The notes: generated by a model not told the origin, from the letters alone. Shown: positions 8,090-16,656, counted from the first letter of the stretch. The stretch is DNA of 64,000 bases from Vibrio sp. VB16 (GCF_015594925.2 NZ_CP087590.1:682001-746000); one strand, 5' to 3'. A program made the numbers and translations.

Positions 8090-9459
8090 AACAGTCCCCA
8101 TTTAGTGACCTTGTCTGAGATATGATTTAGCCCAGTTGCAGGCATTTCCAGGATCTGTTCTGGTACTCCTTTGTCTGCCAGTCTTTTTTTAAGATCAATA
8201 CACTGCTTAGCGGTACTCCTAAGCTCTTCAAGTAAGATCTCACTTGCGACGAGATCGGATAACAAATCCGCTATTCCGATGAAATCATAGGTTCCGCCAA
8301 CTTCTAAAGGTGCCCGCCATTTTGTGGTTCTAGGTATACCTTCTGGATCGGCTTTCATTGGAGCAAAGTCGTAGATGGGTGCTAGTTTGATAAAGCCATC
8401 TCCTTTCAAAAATGATGTATTTCGACCATGATTATCACTATTACCAAATAGGATATTGAGTAGATCTCGTTTTACCCACTCGATGACAAAATCCTGAATA
8501 TCAAAATCGTATCCCTGACGTCTAACCATGTGACTCTGCGTGATTTTTTCTATCAATGCTCTAATCGTAGCTTCATGATCGAGAGTAACACCAGCCCCTT
8601 TACCTAAGATGGAATAAACAGACTCCATACCAAATCTTTCGATATGCTGTTGATTGTTAAATTTGATATCAAACCTAGGTAGCCATAAAGAAGGGTAGTT
8701 TATCCCTTCTTCTAGACGCATATTTTCGATAGAAATTGTTTCAAATCCCATCTCTGTTAACTCGTGGTAGAAATAAAACTCTGCTCGTAAAATATTACAG
8801 TCAATTGTGGTTCTTGAACCTCTGGGGTATTTTACTAAGTAGTGTAAGTCTTGGTTGGTATTATCATCTTGGTATGGGTCTATCCATATCTTGTTATCAC
8901 TAGCGTCCTTCTCGACAGAGCAGCGTAGAAGCAATTTTGGTGCTTCACCGCCAGCGCCAGTTGCACCACCTGCGATGGCACCGCGTTGCTGGGCATAGTC
9001 TAAAAAATCACCCGCTCTGTTTATTACATCGCCTACAGAGAAATAGAGGGTATCTGAAACCTCGTGACGTTCGGGCAGTGAATCTTTTACCCGTAAGTTA
9101 CCCACGGGCGACATGGTGCCAAATCTAAGCAAAATATAATCTTGCTCATCATAGGTAAGATCCTCAATATCCAGGTGTTTAACCCAATATCGTCTACTTG
9201 CTCCACTAGGCATAATATCGTCTAGAAACGTTAACCATCCTGGTTTACCTATATCATCAAAGAAGAAAGATACAGGATGATTGATGGAAACTGCGTGAAG
9301 ATCGTCTTTGTCATGGTGCTCTAGAGCATAGTTACCGAGGTAATTGAGTTCAGTAATTCGGAAGTTGTGTTTACTACTATTGGGGAATGAGATGGTAGCA
9401 ACATCTAGCCATTGTTCTTTGGTAAATGCCTGTAAAATCAGTTCTTCCATTTTGAGCAC
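8086..9459 (-). CDS. HipA-family kinase toxin
   Basis: The 457-residue product is a HipA-type Ser/Thr kinase. The C-terminal kinase core carries the catalytic loop GNSDNHGRN (Asp342) and the metal-binding IYDFAPM. Known HipA enzymes phosphorylate aminoacyl-tRNA synthetases and induce dormancy. A short HipA N-terminal subdomain is present (FFFDDIGKPGWLTFLDDIMPSGASRR). The given start is a GTG; an ATG at 9450 is equally possible. It is the first gene of a two-gene operon with the HipB-like protein. It is unrelated in detail to the second HipA at 14.9-16.2 kb. Confidence 0.85.
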   Translation of the reverse strand: MLKMEELILQAFTKEQWLDVATISFPNSSKHNFRITELNYLGNYALEHHDKDDLHAVSINHPVSFFFDDIGKPGWLTFLDDIMPSGASRRYWVKHLDIEDLTYDEQDYILLRFGTMSPVGNLRVKDSLPERHEVSDTLYFSVGDVINRAGDFLDYAQQRGAIAGGATGAGGEAPKLLLRCSVEKDASDNKIWIDPYQDDNTNQDLHYLVKYPRGSRTTIDCNILRAEFYFYHELTEMGFETISIENMRLEEGINYPSLWLPRFDIKFNNQQHIERFGMESVYSILGKGAGVTLDHEATIRALIEKITQSHMVRRQGYDFDIQDFVIEWVKRDLLNILFGNSDNHGRNTSFLKGDGFIKLAPIYDFAPMKADPEGIPRTTKWRAPLEVGGTYDFIGIADLLSDLVASEILLEELRSTAKQCIDLKKRLADKGVPEQILEMPATGLNHISDKVTKWGLL

Positions 9460-9474
9460 CGCTGATTATTTTAT

Positions 9475-9490
9475 GTGTAGTACTTTACAC
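9475..9490. promoter_or_regulatory. Inverted repeat upstream of the first hipA
   Basis: GTGTA and TACAC arms flank a 6-bp centre (GTGTAGTACTTTACAC) 16 bp before the hipA start. It is placed as an autoregulatory operator would be. No homologous operator is known to me. Confidence 0.35.
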
Positions 9491-9625
9491 TTAAAGCTGA
9501 TTTTATGCAATTAATGCGTATTTTGTTGCTCGTTATATTCGTAGTATTTTTTGGCGTGCACTATATTACTCACAATATGGCGTATCACGACAGGTGTTTC
9601 GTAGCGGGAATATCAAGAAGTAACA

Positions 9626-9680
9626 AGAGTAACAAGGATAGTCATCTAAGAAGAGTAAAGAGTAACAAGGACAGTCATCT
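9626..9680 (+). repeat. Pair of 22-bp direct repeats upstream of RAYT
   Basis: Two copies of a 22-bp unit (9626-9647 and 9659-9680) differ at one base and start 33 bp apart. They lie 124 bp before the RAYT transposase gene, where the REP sequences served by such enzymes are often found. They do not show the hairpin of a classical REP. Confidence 0.5.
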
Positions 9681-9803
9681 TATGAAAAATAGTGTCGGTT
9701 TACATAAAACCCACTAATGCCTCGTAAAACAAAGTATCCCATGAGTGCCATAGCATTTATCCCGTTATATTAGGAGGGCATCTAATATGAAATGGAGGCA
9801 GCT

Positions 9804-10763
9804 ATGACCACCGCTCGAAATCAACAAATTTGTATCGAAGCAACACCTTATTATCACTGCGTATCTCGGTGCGTTCGTCGCTCATATTTATGTGGATATG
9901 ATAAGTTTTCGAATACAAACTATGAGCATAGAAGAGGGTGGATAGAAGCTCGTATCAAAACACTTAGTGCTATTTACTGTATTGATATCTGCGCCTATGC
10001 GGTGATGAGCAACCATTATCATTTAGTTGTTTATATTAATAAGGGTAAGTTGGATTTACTGACTGATTCGGAAGTTATCGAACGTTGGGCTCTATTACAC
10101 TTAAAACCTGTCATCATACAGCGATTCTTAGCCAGTCAATTAAAGAGTAAAGCTGAACTCAAGGTCGCTTTCGATATTATCGAACAATGGCGAGAACGCT
10201 TGTACAGCTTGAGTTGGTTTATGCGTGAGTTGAATTTTGAGATAGCGTTAAAGGCGAATAAAGAGGACAACTGCAAAGGGCATTTTTGGGAAAGCCGTTA
10301 CAAAAGCCAGGCCTTATTGGACGAAAAAGCGTTACTTTCGGCTATGGCGTATACCGACCTTAATCCAGTACGCGCTGGGATAGCGAAGACACCAGAATCG
10401 TCAGAGTATACCTCATTCAAAGACCGTGTAACTGCGCTCAATAACCAGCAATCAACCGCACCTAATTTGTTACCTTTTATTGGGAACCCAGCCAACGAGA
10501 TGCTCTGTGGCATACCGTTTAGATTGATAGACTATATAGAATTGGTAGACTGGACAGGAAAAACATTGAGAGATGGTAAAGCTAACCTAAAGAGCCAATT
10601 GCCACCCATCTTAGAGCGGCTTAATCTGACCCAGAAGGATTGGTTAGCAGTTTGCACTCAACTGGAAAGAAAACGCGCTTTGTTAGTTGGTTGCAAAAAG
10701 AGTTTCTACAGCGCTTTACCTCAATTTAAACGAAGTCGGATACGAGGATATCAATTAAACTGA
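9804..10763 (+). CDS. RAYT: REP-associated tyrosine (Y1) transposase
   Basis: The 319-residue protein is a Y1 transposase of the IS200-like RAYT group, single-copy enzymes that mobilise REP sequences by single-strand cleavage. The family signature is clear: YYHCVSRCVRRSYLC near the N-terminus, the metal-binding HUH motif MSNHYHLVV at residues 71-73, and GHFWESRYKSQALL followed by AYTDLNPVRAGI. An in-frame ATG at 9792 exists, but GGAGG lies between it and the ATG at 9804, which is therefore the start. The C-terminal 100 residues form the usual basic tail. It is flanked by short repeats on both sides. Confidence 0.9.
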   Translation: MTTARNQQICIEATPYYHCVSRCVRRSYLCGYDKFSNTNYEHRRGWIEARIKTLSAIYCIDICAYAVMSNHYHLVVYINKGKLDLLTDSEVIERWALLHLKPVIIQRFLASQLKSKAELKVAFDIIEQWRERLYSLSWFMRELNFEIALKANKEDNCKGHFWESRYKSQALLDEKALLSAMAYTDLNPVRAGIAKTPESSEYTSFKDRVTALNNQQSTAPNLLPFIGNPANEMLCGIPFRLIDYIELVDWTGKTLRDGKANLKSQLPPILERLNLTQKDWLAVCTQLERKRALLVGCKKSFYSALPQFKRSRIRGYQLN

Positions 10764-10930
10764 CGAACGTTTCCCCTACATGAACGCAACAACCAGAAAC
10801 AAACTAGACGCTCTGCCTCTCGTCTGTACTCATAGTGGTTTTACAATAGTAAAAGCTCGATTAAAACCGTAGAGATACGAACATTTCTTTCAAAACCAAC
10901 TAATTTCACGGCATTTTTTGATTTGGGAAA

Positions 10931-11022
10931 TTTGATTATTTTGCTTTTCTTATGGTGTGTGTCCTCATAGTCTTTTAATTTGATTATTTTACTTTTCTTA
11001 TGATGTGTGTCCTCATAGTCTT
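10931..11022 (+). repeat. Tandem 44-bp direct repeat
   Basis: Two copies (10931-10974, 10979-11022) with a 48-bp period differ at two bases. The core CTTTTCTTATGGTGTGTG recurs at 14762, so the copies bracket the chemoreceptor, nrtS, AraC and unknown exported protein genes. Confidence 0.75.
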
Positions 11023-11024
11023 AT

Positions 11025-11924
11025 CTACCTCAATACGGCCAGTTTTTTCGTAATCAACGTAGCAAGTTCGAAGTTTGAACCAGAAAGTGAAGTGGCTATT
11101 CGTGTATCTTCAACCAGCTGTTCCATATTACTTTGTATGGTATGTGAATCTTGTAACTGCCGACGAACACTTTGAATCACCTCTTCAACAGACGACTGGC
11201 TTTCGCGTGATTTCGCCACTAAACCTTCCATATCCTCTACTGTTTTATCAGCAATTTCTGCGCTGAAATTAATCACATCAGAAACTTCTTTCTGTTTACC
11301 CATGATCTGTGCAGAGGTATCCATAATACTTTTCATTTCATGGCTAATACTGTCAGCAGAATGCGTCGCTGTTGTCGCTAGGGTTCTCACTTCATCGGCT
11401 ACTACGGCAAAACCGCGTCCGTGTTCACCAGCTCTGGCCGCTTCAATAGCAGCATTAAGTGCTAACAGGTTTGTTTGGGATGCAATGCCCTTGATAGAAC
11501 CCACCAATTGGTCAATATTTTGGTTGTTCTCTTCCAGTGAATTAAGCAGCTTAGTGAACTCACATATCTGAAGTTTTGAATCCTGAATTTGATTAAGCAG
11601 CTCGTGCATCTTATCGATGGAAAGAGTAGCGGTATCTGCGGTAATACTTGCAGATTCAAAAGAGGCATTTGAGAGAGTTTCAATACCACTCGACTGACTA
11701 ATAAAGTGTCCTATAAGCTCAGAACTCTCGGTAATGGAATCCATTCGATTTGAGGCGGCTTTATTTACATTACGCGCATTGCCAACTATCTGCTCAGCGT
11801 GCGGTAGGGGGTTGTTTTTGAGTAACTGCTGATATTTTATTTCAATTGCTTCAAGCTGATGGATGCGTTCTTTTTCTACCAACACCTGATCCGGTTGAGG
11901 GGCTTTCTTAAATAAACGAATCAT
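11025..11924 (-). CDS. Cytoplasmic methyl-accepting chemotaxis-type protein
   Basis: The 299-residue protein has the hallmark chemoreceptor hairpin tip (IASQTNLLALNAAIEAARAGEHGRGFA, split here as about residues 148-172, then VVADEVRTLA) that binds CheA and CheW. It has no membrane segment and no obvious ligand domain, only an N-terminal coiled coil, so it should signal from the cytosol or through a partner. Its start overlaps the stop of the NrtS-like gene by four bases, implying coupled translation and a shared task. Confidence 0.88.
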   Translation of the reverse strand: MIRLFKKAPQPDQVLVEKERIHQLEAIEIKYQQLLKNNPLPHAEQIVGNARNVNKAASNRMDSITESSELIGHFISQSSGIETLSNASFESASITADTATLSIDKMHELLNQIQDSKLQICEFTKLLNSLEENNQNIDQLVGSIKGIASQTNLLALNAAIEAARAGEHGRGFAVVADEVRTLATTATHSADSISHEMKSIMDTSAQIMGKQKEVSDVINFSAEIADKTVEDMEGLVAKSRESQSSVEEVIQSVRRQLQDSHTIQSNMEQLVEDTRIATSLSGSNFELATLITKKLAVLR

Positions 11925-12214
11925 AATATCTCTTTATTTGATGGCAGTGTTGCTGATGGCTGCTTCATTGCATGGAGAGTTGCGGTCACACTGGCCTGAG
12001 TGGATACAAGAAAAGGAACAAAGTAGGTGATAATTATTTTTCCCAAACGGGCGGACTCTAGCTCGCCAGCGAAAATGGCATCGCCGTGGTTGATAAACAT
12101 CAGTATGGTTCCGACAATCATAGCAACTTTAGTAGAGCGTTTCAGAATAGACGGCTGCTTGGCTGTGTTCAGGACATCTCTAATCGTGACTTTTTCACTC
12201 ATGTTTGTACTCAT
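11921..12214 (-). CDS. nrtS: NrtS-like nitrate/nitrite transporter family protein
   Basis: The small protein (about 97 residues) has two membrane segments: VAMIVGTILMFINHGDAIF and IIITYFVPFLVSTQASV. The arrangement VGTIL-INxGDAIFAG and TYFVPFxVST is that of the NrtS family, described as small nitrate/nitrite transporters. The frame opens up to 12259, but the ATG at 12214 (MSTNMSEKVTIRD) is the more likely start. It is the first gene of an operon with the chemoreceptor-like gene and is divergent from the AraC regulator. The transport role is taken from the family, not shown here. Confidence 0.68.
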   Translation of the reverse strand: MSTNMSEKVTIRDVLNTAKQPSILKRSTKVAMIVGTILMFINHGDAIFAGELESARLGKIIITYFVPFLVSTQASVTATLHAMKQPSATLPSNKEIL

Positions 12215-12328
12215 AGTCGGGCTCTTTACTGTTTTGAGAAGTGGTATTGAATTACCCATATACAGTAATGGCTAATGCCAGTACGATGAATAGTCAATAG
12301 TGCATAAAAACAGCCCCAGAGTACAAAA

Positions 12329-13207
12329 ATGGAAGCATTTTCGAGTTTGATACAGCAGCTTAAGCTGGATGTTGAGGTATACCATAATGCTCAAGTGTGC
12401 GGGAACTGGCTTATTAATAAGCAGGAATCCCGTAAAACCAGCTTTCATATGGTAACGAAAGGCCAGTGTCGGCTAGAGGTACCAAATCACCTTACAACGG
12501 AGCTTGCTCCCGGCGATTTGGTTATCTTTCCCCGCTTATTGCCGCATTCGTTACGCCCCATTAGCCCCGAAGGCGGCGAGCAACAGCATCTGCCATACAA
12601 TGCAAAACCAAGCAGCCCCGCAACGGGTTTGTTATGTGCCAATGTCGAGTTCCAGCATTTTGGTAGCCACTTTGTGTTAGATGCTTTGCCTAGAGTATTT
12701 ATAGTAAAGGCGAGCCATAACAGCCTGTGGAGCGATTCGTTAATGGCTATGATAATGCAAGAGGGTATGGAGTGGAGCATGGGCTCAGAGGCTGTAATGA
12801 GCCGCCTATCTGAGCTGTTGTTTATTTATGCTTTACGTCAGTACTTAGAGGAAAATCCAGAGAAGGTTGGTATTTTGGCACTTTATACTCACCCGCGGCT
12901 CGCTAAAGCGTTGGCTGCTATTCATGAAAAACCAGACACAGACTGGTCACTGGAAGGGCTGGCAAAGCAGGTGGCTATGTCACGAACTAAGTTGGCACAA
13001 AACTTCAAGCAGATCAGTGGCTGGACGGTAATGGAATATATAACGTGGTGGCGGATGCAACTGGCATGGAGCCAGCTAGACAGAGGCGCCAGCGTTGCTC
13101 TGGTGGCTGAAGTGGTTGGTTATCGATCTGAAGCTGCTTTCAGCCGAGCTTTTAAGAAGCGCTTTGGTATTACACCGGGTAAGGTTCGGAGTAAGCTCTC
13201 TGTGTAA
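12329..13207 (+). CDS. AraC-family transcription regulator with cupin domain
   Basis: The 292-residue protein has an N-terminal cupin-type sensing domain (about residues 10-150, with GDLVIFPRLLPHSLRP) and a C-terminal pair of helix-turn-helix motifs (about 195-290), ending VVGYRSEAAFSRAFKKRFGITPG, the AraC signature. Members with this cupin often respond to small hydrophobic or redox-active compounds, but the ligand is unknown. It is divergent from the nrtS-chemoreceptor pair with a 114-bp gap, so it may control that operon. Confidence 0.88.
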   Translation: MEAFSSLIQQLKLDVEVYHNAQVCGNWLINKQESRKTSFHMVTKGQCRLEVPNHLTTELAPGDLVIFPRLLPHSLRPISPEGGEQQHLPYNAKPSSPATGLLCANVEFQHFGSHFVLDALPRVFIVKASHNSLWSDSLMAMIMQEGMEWSMGSEAVMSRLSELLFIYALRQYLEENPEKVGILALYTHPRLAKALAAIHEKPDTDWSLEGLAKQVAMSRTKLAQNFKQISGWTVMEYITWWRMQLAWSQLDRGASVALVAEVVGYRSEAAFSRAFKKRFGITPGKVRSKLSV

Positions 13208-13427
13208 ACTCTTCATTCACAGTCATATTCAAAACCCTAGCAGAAACGCTAAGGTATTCTCGTTTCAGTAACCGCGCCGACGTTATCTTTACCCACTTAT
13301 TTAAGAAGGTCGAGTAGGCGTGTTTACGGGATCACGATAATAACGCAACGTATTATTGATAGAAAACAGGGTAAGAGAGGTGATCAATATATAAACTGTA
13401 TAAAACCATTGCTGCTGCGTATTGATT

Positions 13428-14759
13428 ATGATGAAAATAGTTTACAAACTTCTCTTTGTGTTGGTATGTGTCGCGTTACAAATTGCCCCGGCAAATGCTG
13501 AGTATTGTACAGATAGTAATTGGGACAGAGCCCAAAAACTCTATAAAAAAGTCGAAGATCGCTACAATGTTCAAGTCAACGAGTTTAATGAACAGGTTTA
13601 TATTTACAATTCATTCGACTTTATATATTCCCAAATTCCAGAAAGCACCACTAATGAGAAGTTATATCGACAACTACAAACAAAAAAATATGTCGCAGAG
13701 TCGAATAGTAATGCTTTGGAGGTAATTCGGATAAAGCTAATAGAAATTAGAAGAACCACGGTGAAATCAAAAAATATGTGGAGTAAATTAGCTGAGTATT
13801 GTTACGACGAAGACCGATATGATGATTATAAATCGGGTCGAGATAATATGAGAATTTCTATTGGTATGAAAGAGGACATTGACGACTTCAATGAGAAAAT
13901 TCAAAGGTTCAAAAAGAAATATAACAGAGAGATCACTTCTATTCAGAGTGTTGTTTTTGTTGAACAACAAGTTGGAAGTGAACTTACTTGCAATGAAGCA
14001 TGGCAAAAAACGAATCACATTGAAAAGACTGATGACTCCTTTAGTTATTTCCAAAATTTTCTTGAGTCAGAGCATCATTCTAATAGTCGTCACTCGTTAA
14101 ACCTTCGTCCAATATCGGCGGCAAAATCTGAATATTTCGATGTAAACAATGCCGAGAAGGCGGAGTACGTTAGTAAGCTAGGCGATGCCCTTAACCTTTT
14201 AATTGCTGGCTTTACTAAAATTATAGATGGTGAGTCTAATCACTTGAATCTAGGGCCCAATACTTCAGCGACAATAATAGAAGAACTTTATCAACAAAAT
14301 CGTGATGATTTTCCTCTTGAGCTTACTCATGATCTTTTACGTGGTGGAGTAGAACTGAACCCGACGCAAGTTAGCGCTGCCAGAGAGTTTTCGATACAAG
14401 CTCGAAATGAGTTGATGGAATTTAAGAAAACATTTCTTGTTATTCTCGATAGAGACGCTGACAAAAATAAACGAGTGTATTTTCAATATGGTGAGTCGTG
14501 TACTCCAGGTGTCAAAGCGCAAAACAAAGCCACGGTTATAGATGGCCTGTCTTTATCATTTACCTATGTATGTGCAGAAGATGCTGCATTTCAAATGACC
14601 TACTTATATGCTATTCCAGATACCCAAGAAGCTATGGGTAAGTTAGTCACTACTTTTAAAAAGAAAGTTTGGGTGGATGCGCAATTATTAGGGATTCAAT
14701 CCGATTATCTTGTCAAGTTTTGGGCGAATGGATTTACTCGTACCTGGAATGGACTATAG
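13428..14759 (+). CDS. Exported coiled-coil protein of unknown function
   Basis: The 443-residue protein starts with a signal peptide (MMKIVYKLLFVLVCVALQ, cut after ANA) and continues with long charged helical stretches, notably residues 30-180, which look like coiled coil. Four to six scattered Cys residues (EYC, EYCYDED, LTCNEAW, ESCTPG, YVCAED) could form disulfides in the periplasm. I recognise no family. Base use is more AT-rich than the right half of the window. It is preceded by a 214-bp gap after the AraC gene and followed directly by a dispersed repeat, so it may have come in as a unit. Confidence 0.72.
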   Translation: MMKIVYKLLFVLVCVALQIAPANAEYCTDSNWDRAQKLYKKVEDRYNVQVNEFNEQVYIYNSFDFIYSQIPESTTNEKLYRQLQTKKYVAESNSNALEVIRIKLIEIRRTTVKSKNMWSKLAEYCYDEDRYDDYKSGRDNMRISIGMKEDIDDFNEKIQRFKKKYNREITSIQSVVFVEQQVGSELTCNEAWQKTNHIEKTDDSFSYFQNFLESEHHSNSRHSLNLRPISAAKSEYFDVNNAEKAEYVSKLGDALNLLIAGFTKIIDGESNHLNLGPNTSATIIEELYQQNRDDFPLELTHDLLRGGVELNPTQVSAAREFSIQARNELMEFKKTFLVILDRDADKNKRVYFQYGESCTPGVKAQNKATVIDGLSLSFTYVCAEDAAFQMTYLYAIPDTQEAMGKLVTTFKKKVWVDAQLLGIQSDYLVKFWANGFTRTWNGL

Positions 14760-14761
14760 CG

Positions 14762-14820
14762 CTTTTCTTATGGTGTGTGCCCTCATTGTTTTAGCTAAAA
14801 AGGAACTGAACTCGCGTCTA
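14762..14820. repeat. Third copy of the 10.9-kb repeat core next to an ssrA-end-like sequence
   Basis: Bases 14762-14787 repeat the core of the tandem repeat at 10931-11022. Bases 14802-14820 match 14 of 19 bases of the ssrA T-arm region (26054-26072) and resemble 7528-7546, including an A-rich left flank. This is consistent with an old integration boundary. Confidence 0.45.
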
Positions 14821-14852
14821 TAAGGTAATCCAAAATCTGAGCATTTATATAG

Positions 14853-16154
14853 CTAAATTTTCTTAATTATTTTCTTAGCATTCTCAAAAATTGAGTCTGA
14901 GATGTGTTCAGGAAAATCCTTTGGTAGATTAGCTTTTACTTGTAAGATCGCTTTAGGTAGCGCATCTTTCATTTCATCCATTATCTTTTGCATCTTGTCT
15001 TGATTAAAGTTTACAGCTTTCGCCGTATCTAAAAAGTGACGAGGTAAGATTTTATTCACCTCATACTTTTTGCCTTTCGTCGCTTTTAGTCCCATAGCTA
15101 GTTTTAACTTTCTAATATTGAGCCCTTTGCCCCCTAAGAGTGGGTAAGCTGATAAAATATCGTAGAACGGAGTTAGGCTATAGCTACCACCTTTATCAAT
15201 GTAGATAGAGAAGTTTTTAGCGTGTCCGTCTGTAGCGCCTATAATCCATTGAAACACTTGGAATCTCATGAAGTTATACCGATCTTCTAGGGCATTGCTT
15301 GAGCCCATTAGTAACGCCATGATCTGGGCGATGCTAGGGCCACCCTGAGATTCGTATTTGATTGATGATGGCATGCCAAACACCTGGCAAATATCTTCTT
15401 GAGGAAGGCGAATCAAACCTGACTTGTCTTTCGTCCAGCGTCGGTCAAATCGTTCTACTGCTAGAGCTTTAAGGCTATCTGTTTCGATTATACTAACGTT
15501 GGGAACTATAAACCCCAGAGCTCTGGCTAGCTCAATGCAAAGGTATTCGTTCTCTACACTGTCTTTGAGATCCAGTGTTGCATTGGCCTGTTGTATCTCA
15601 CCAATTGGCAGTTTGATAATATGGGTTGTTGGCGTGTTTCCTTTCGGTATACACCATTGTCCGTCTACGAACAGGAGCGCAGTTTTCTCTTGAGCACCTG
15701 CTACCGATATTCTAAAGTCTTCTTCTTCTTCAAGCATCCCGAGTGGAATATCTGACTTATATCCAGAGAGCACGGCTTCTAGCTTCTTATCATCCAATAC
15801 TTCATAGTTGAGTGGTTCTTTTTTGTAGGGAAGCTCGGGTGGAAGCAATGTAATTGCACCTACGCTATCCTTACCAACTTCTTTAAGGAGGTCGAAGGGT
15901 TGTTTGGATGAAGTTTTGTACCTAGAAACGATCCTATCTCTGACCTGTGGGCTATCTGGCAAGAGGTTATCAAAATAGTTTATAACGGCATCTGAAGTTA
16001 TTGGGGGCAATTGAAGCTTTAAAGATAATGATAATGGGCGAGTCTTAACGTTATTTACCCAGCTCTTATCATATTGAAAAGTATGGGCTCCATTCTTACG
16101 TTTCTCCAAAGCACCAACAAGTTCACCATTCATGTATGCTATTAGCTTTTGCAT
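14853..16154 (-). CDS. hipA: HipA kinase toxin (classical type)
   Basis: The 433-residue protein is a classical HipA: a HipA N-terminal domain (about 1-110, YMNGELVGALEK, FDNLLPDS), the regulatory SVAGAQEKTALL loop, the catalytic loop GATDGHAKN with Asp at about residue 309, and FYDILSAYPL as the metal-binding motif. The E. coli enzyme phosphorylates glutamyl-tRNA synthetase. The ATG at 16154 overlaps the hipB stop as TAATG, the standard coupling; a TTG six bases upstream is less likely. The partner antitoxin is immediately upstream. Confidence 0.92.
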   Translation of the reverse strand: MQKLIAYMNGELVGALEKRKNGAHTFQYDKSWVNNVKTRPLSLSLKLQLPPITSDAVINYFDNLLPDSPQVRDRIVSRYKTSSKQPFDLLKEVGKDSVGAITLLPPELPYKKEPLNYEVLDDKKLEAVLSGYKSDIPLGMLEEEEDFRISVAGAQEKTALLFVDGQWCIPKGNTPTTHIIKLPIGEIQQANATLDLKDSVENEYLCIELARALGFIVPNVSIIETDSLKALAVERFDRRWTKDKSGLIRLPQEDICQVFGMPSSIKYESQGGPSIAQIMALLMGSSNALEDRYNFMRFQVFQWIIGATDGHAKNFSIYIDKGGSYSLTPFYDILSAYPLLGGKGLNIRKLKLAMGLKATKGKKYEVNKILPRHFLDTAKAVNFNQDKMQKIMDEMKDALPKAILQVKANLPKDFPEHISDSIFENAKKIIKKI

Positions 16155-16399
16155 TACCAACTCTCATCATTTTCATCTAGCGAAGCCACCAGAGTTTTTT
16201 CTTGAATGCTAAGTGTCAGATCCATTGCTTGAATAAGCTTAAAGAAGGTCGAAAGTGTTGTTTTGTTGGGGTTGTTCTCAAAGTTTGAGATGGTTGCTTG
16301 CTTTATACCAACCTTTTTCGCCAGCTCTGATTGAGTCCAGCCGTTCTTTTGGCGTATCAGGAGCATCATGTCTGCTAGCTGTTTTGGACTATATATCAT
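16154..16399 (-). CDS. hipB: HipB antitoxin/repressor
   Basis: The 81-residue protein is a XRE helix-turn-helix protein (LADMMLLIRQKNGWTQSELA, then KVGIKQATISNFEN) with a short acidic tail ending DENDESW. This matches HipB in size and pattern. The frame is open 63 bases further up, but those codons run through the operator region, so MIYSPKQLAD at 16399 is the start. It should neutralise HipA and repress the operon through the three sites at 16426-16499. Confidence 0.9.
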   Translation of the reverse strand: MIYSPKQLADMMLLIRQKNGWTQSELAKKVGIKQATISNFENNPNKTTLSTFFKLIQAMDLTLSIQEKTLVASLDENDESW

Positions 16400-16425
16400 T
16401 TGTTTCAGCCTTCGATAAGTTGAAG

Positions 16426-16499
16426 TATCCCCTAGTGGGTATATAAGGTAGCATATCCTCACAAGGGGGTAAAGGTTCGTATATCCCCACTAAGGTATA
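16426..16499 (-). promoter_or_regulatory. Three HipB-type operators, 28 bp apart
   Basis: Three 18-bp sites of the form TATCC-N8-(G)GTATA begin at 16426, 16454 and 16482, exactly 28 bp apart. The E. coli HipB operator is TATCC-N8-GGATA. They lie just upstream of hipB and should cover its promoter. Confidence 0.75.
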
Positions 16500-16597
16500 A
16501 TCTCACTAACATACAAATGCCTATAATATTTAGGGCGTGTAGGTTGTTCAGGTAATGTGGCTTGTCATCATTGATTTATGGTTGTTACATGCAATAA

Positions 16598-16621
16598 AAA
16601 GGCCACCCGAAGGTGGCCTTT
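16598..16621. terminator. Rho-independent terminator-type hairpin
   Basis: A perfect 10-bp stem (AAAGGCCACC and its complement) with a CGAA loop is flanked by A and T runs. It ends eight bases before the degraded ssrA end and may be the original terminator on the far side of the insertion site. Confidence 0.7.
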
Positions 16622-16628
16622 CCAATGC

Positions 16629-16656
16629 ATTGGTGGAGCTGCCAAAAATTGAACCC
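16629..16656 (-). repeat. Far attachment site of the ssrA island (degraded ssrA 3' end)
   Basis: ATTGGTGGAGCTG is identical to 26038-26050, the CCA end and acceptor stem of ssrA. After seven non-matching bases TTGAACCC again matches at the same spacing (21 of 28 bases overall). Orientation is the same as ssrA. Together with the integrase next to ssrA this delimits the island. Confidence 0.78.

Noticed and set aside
9505..9717. 70-codon plus-strand frame with hydrophobic start before RAYT
   Set aside because: It runs through the direct repeats, which code for the repeated Ser-Asn-Lys peptide, and has no family match or good ribosome site.
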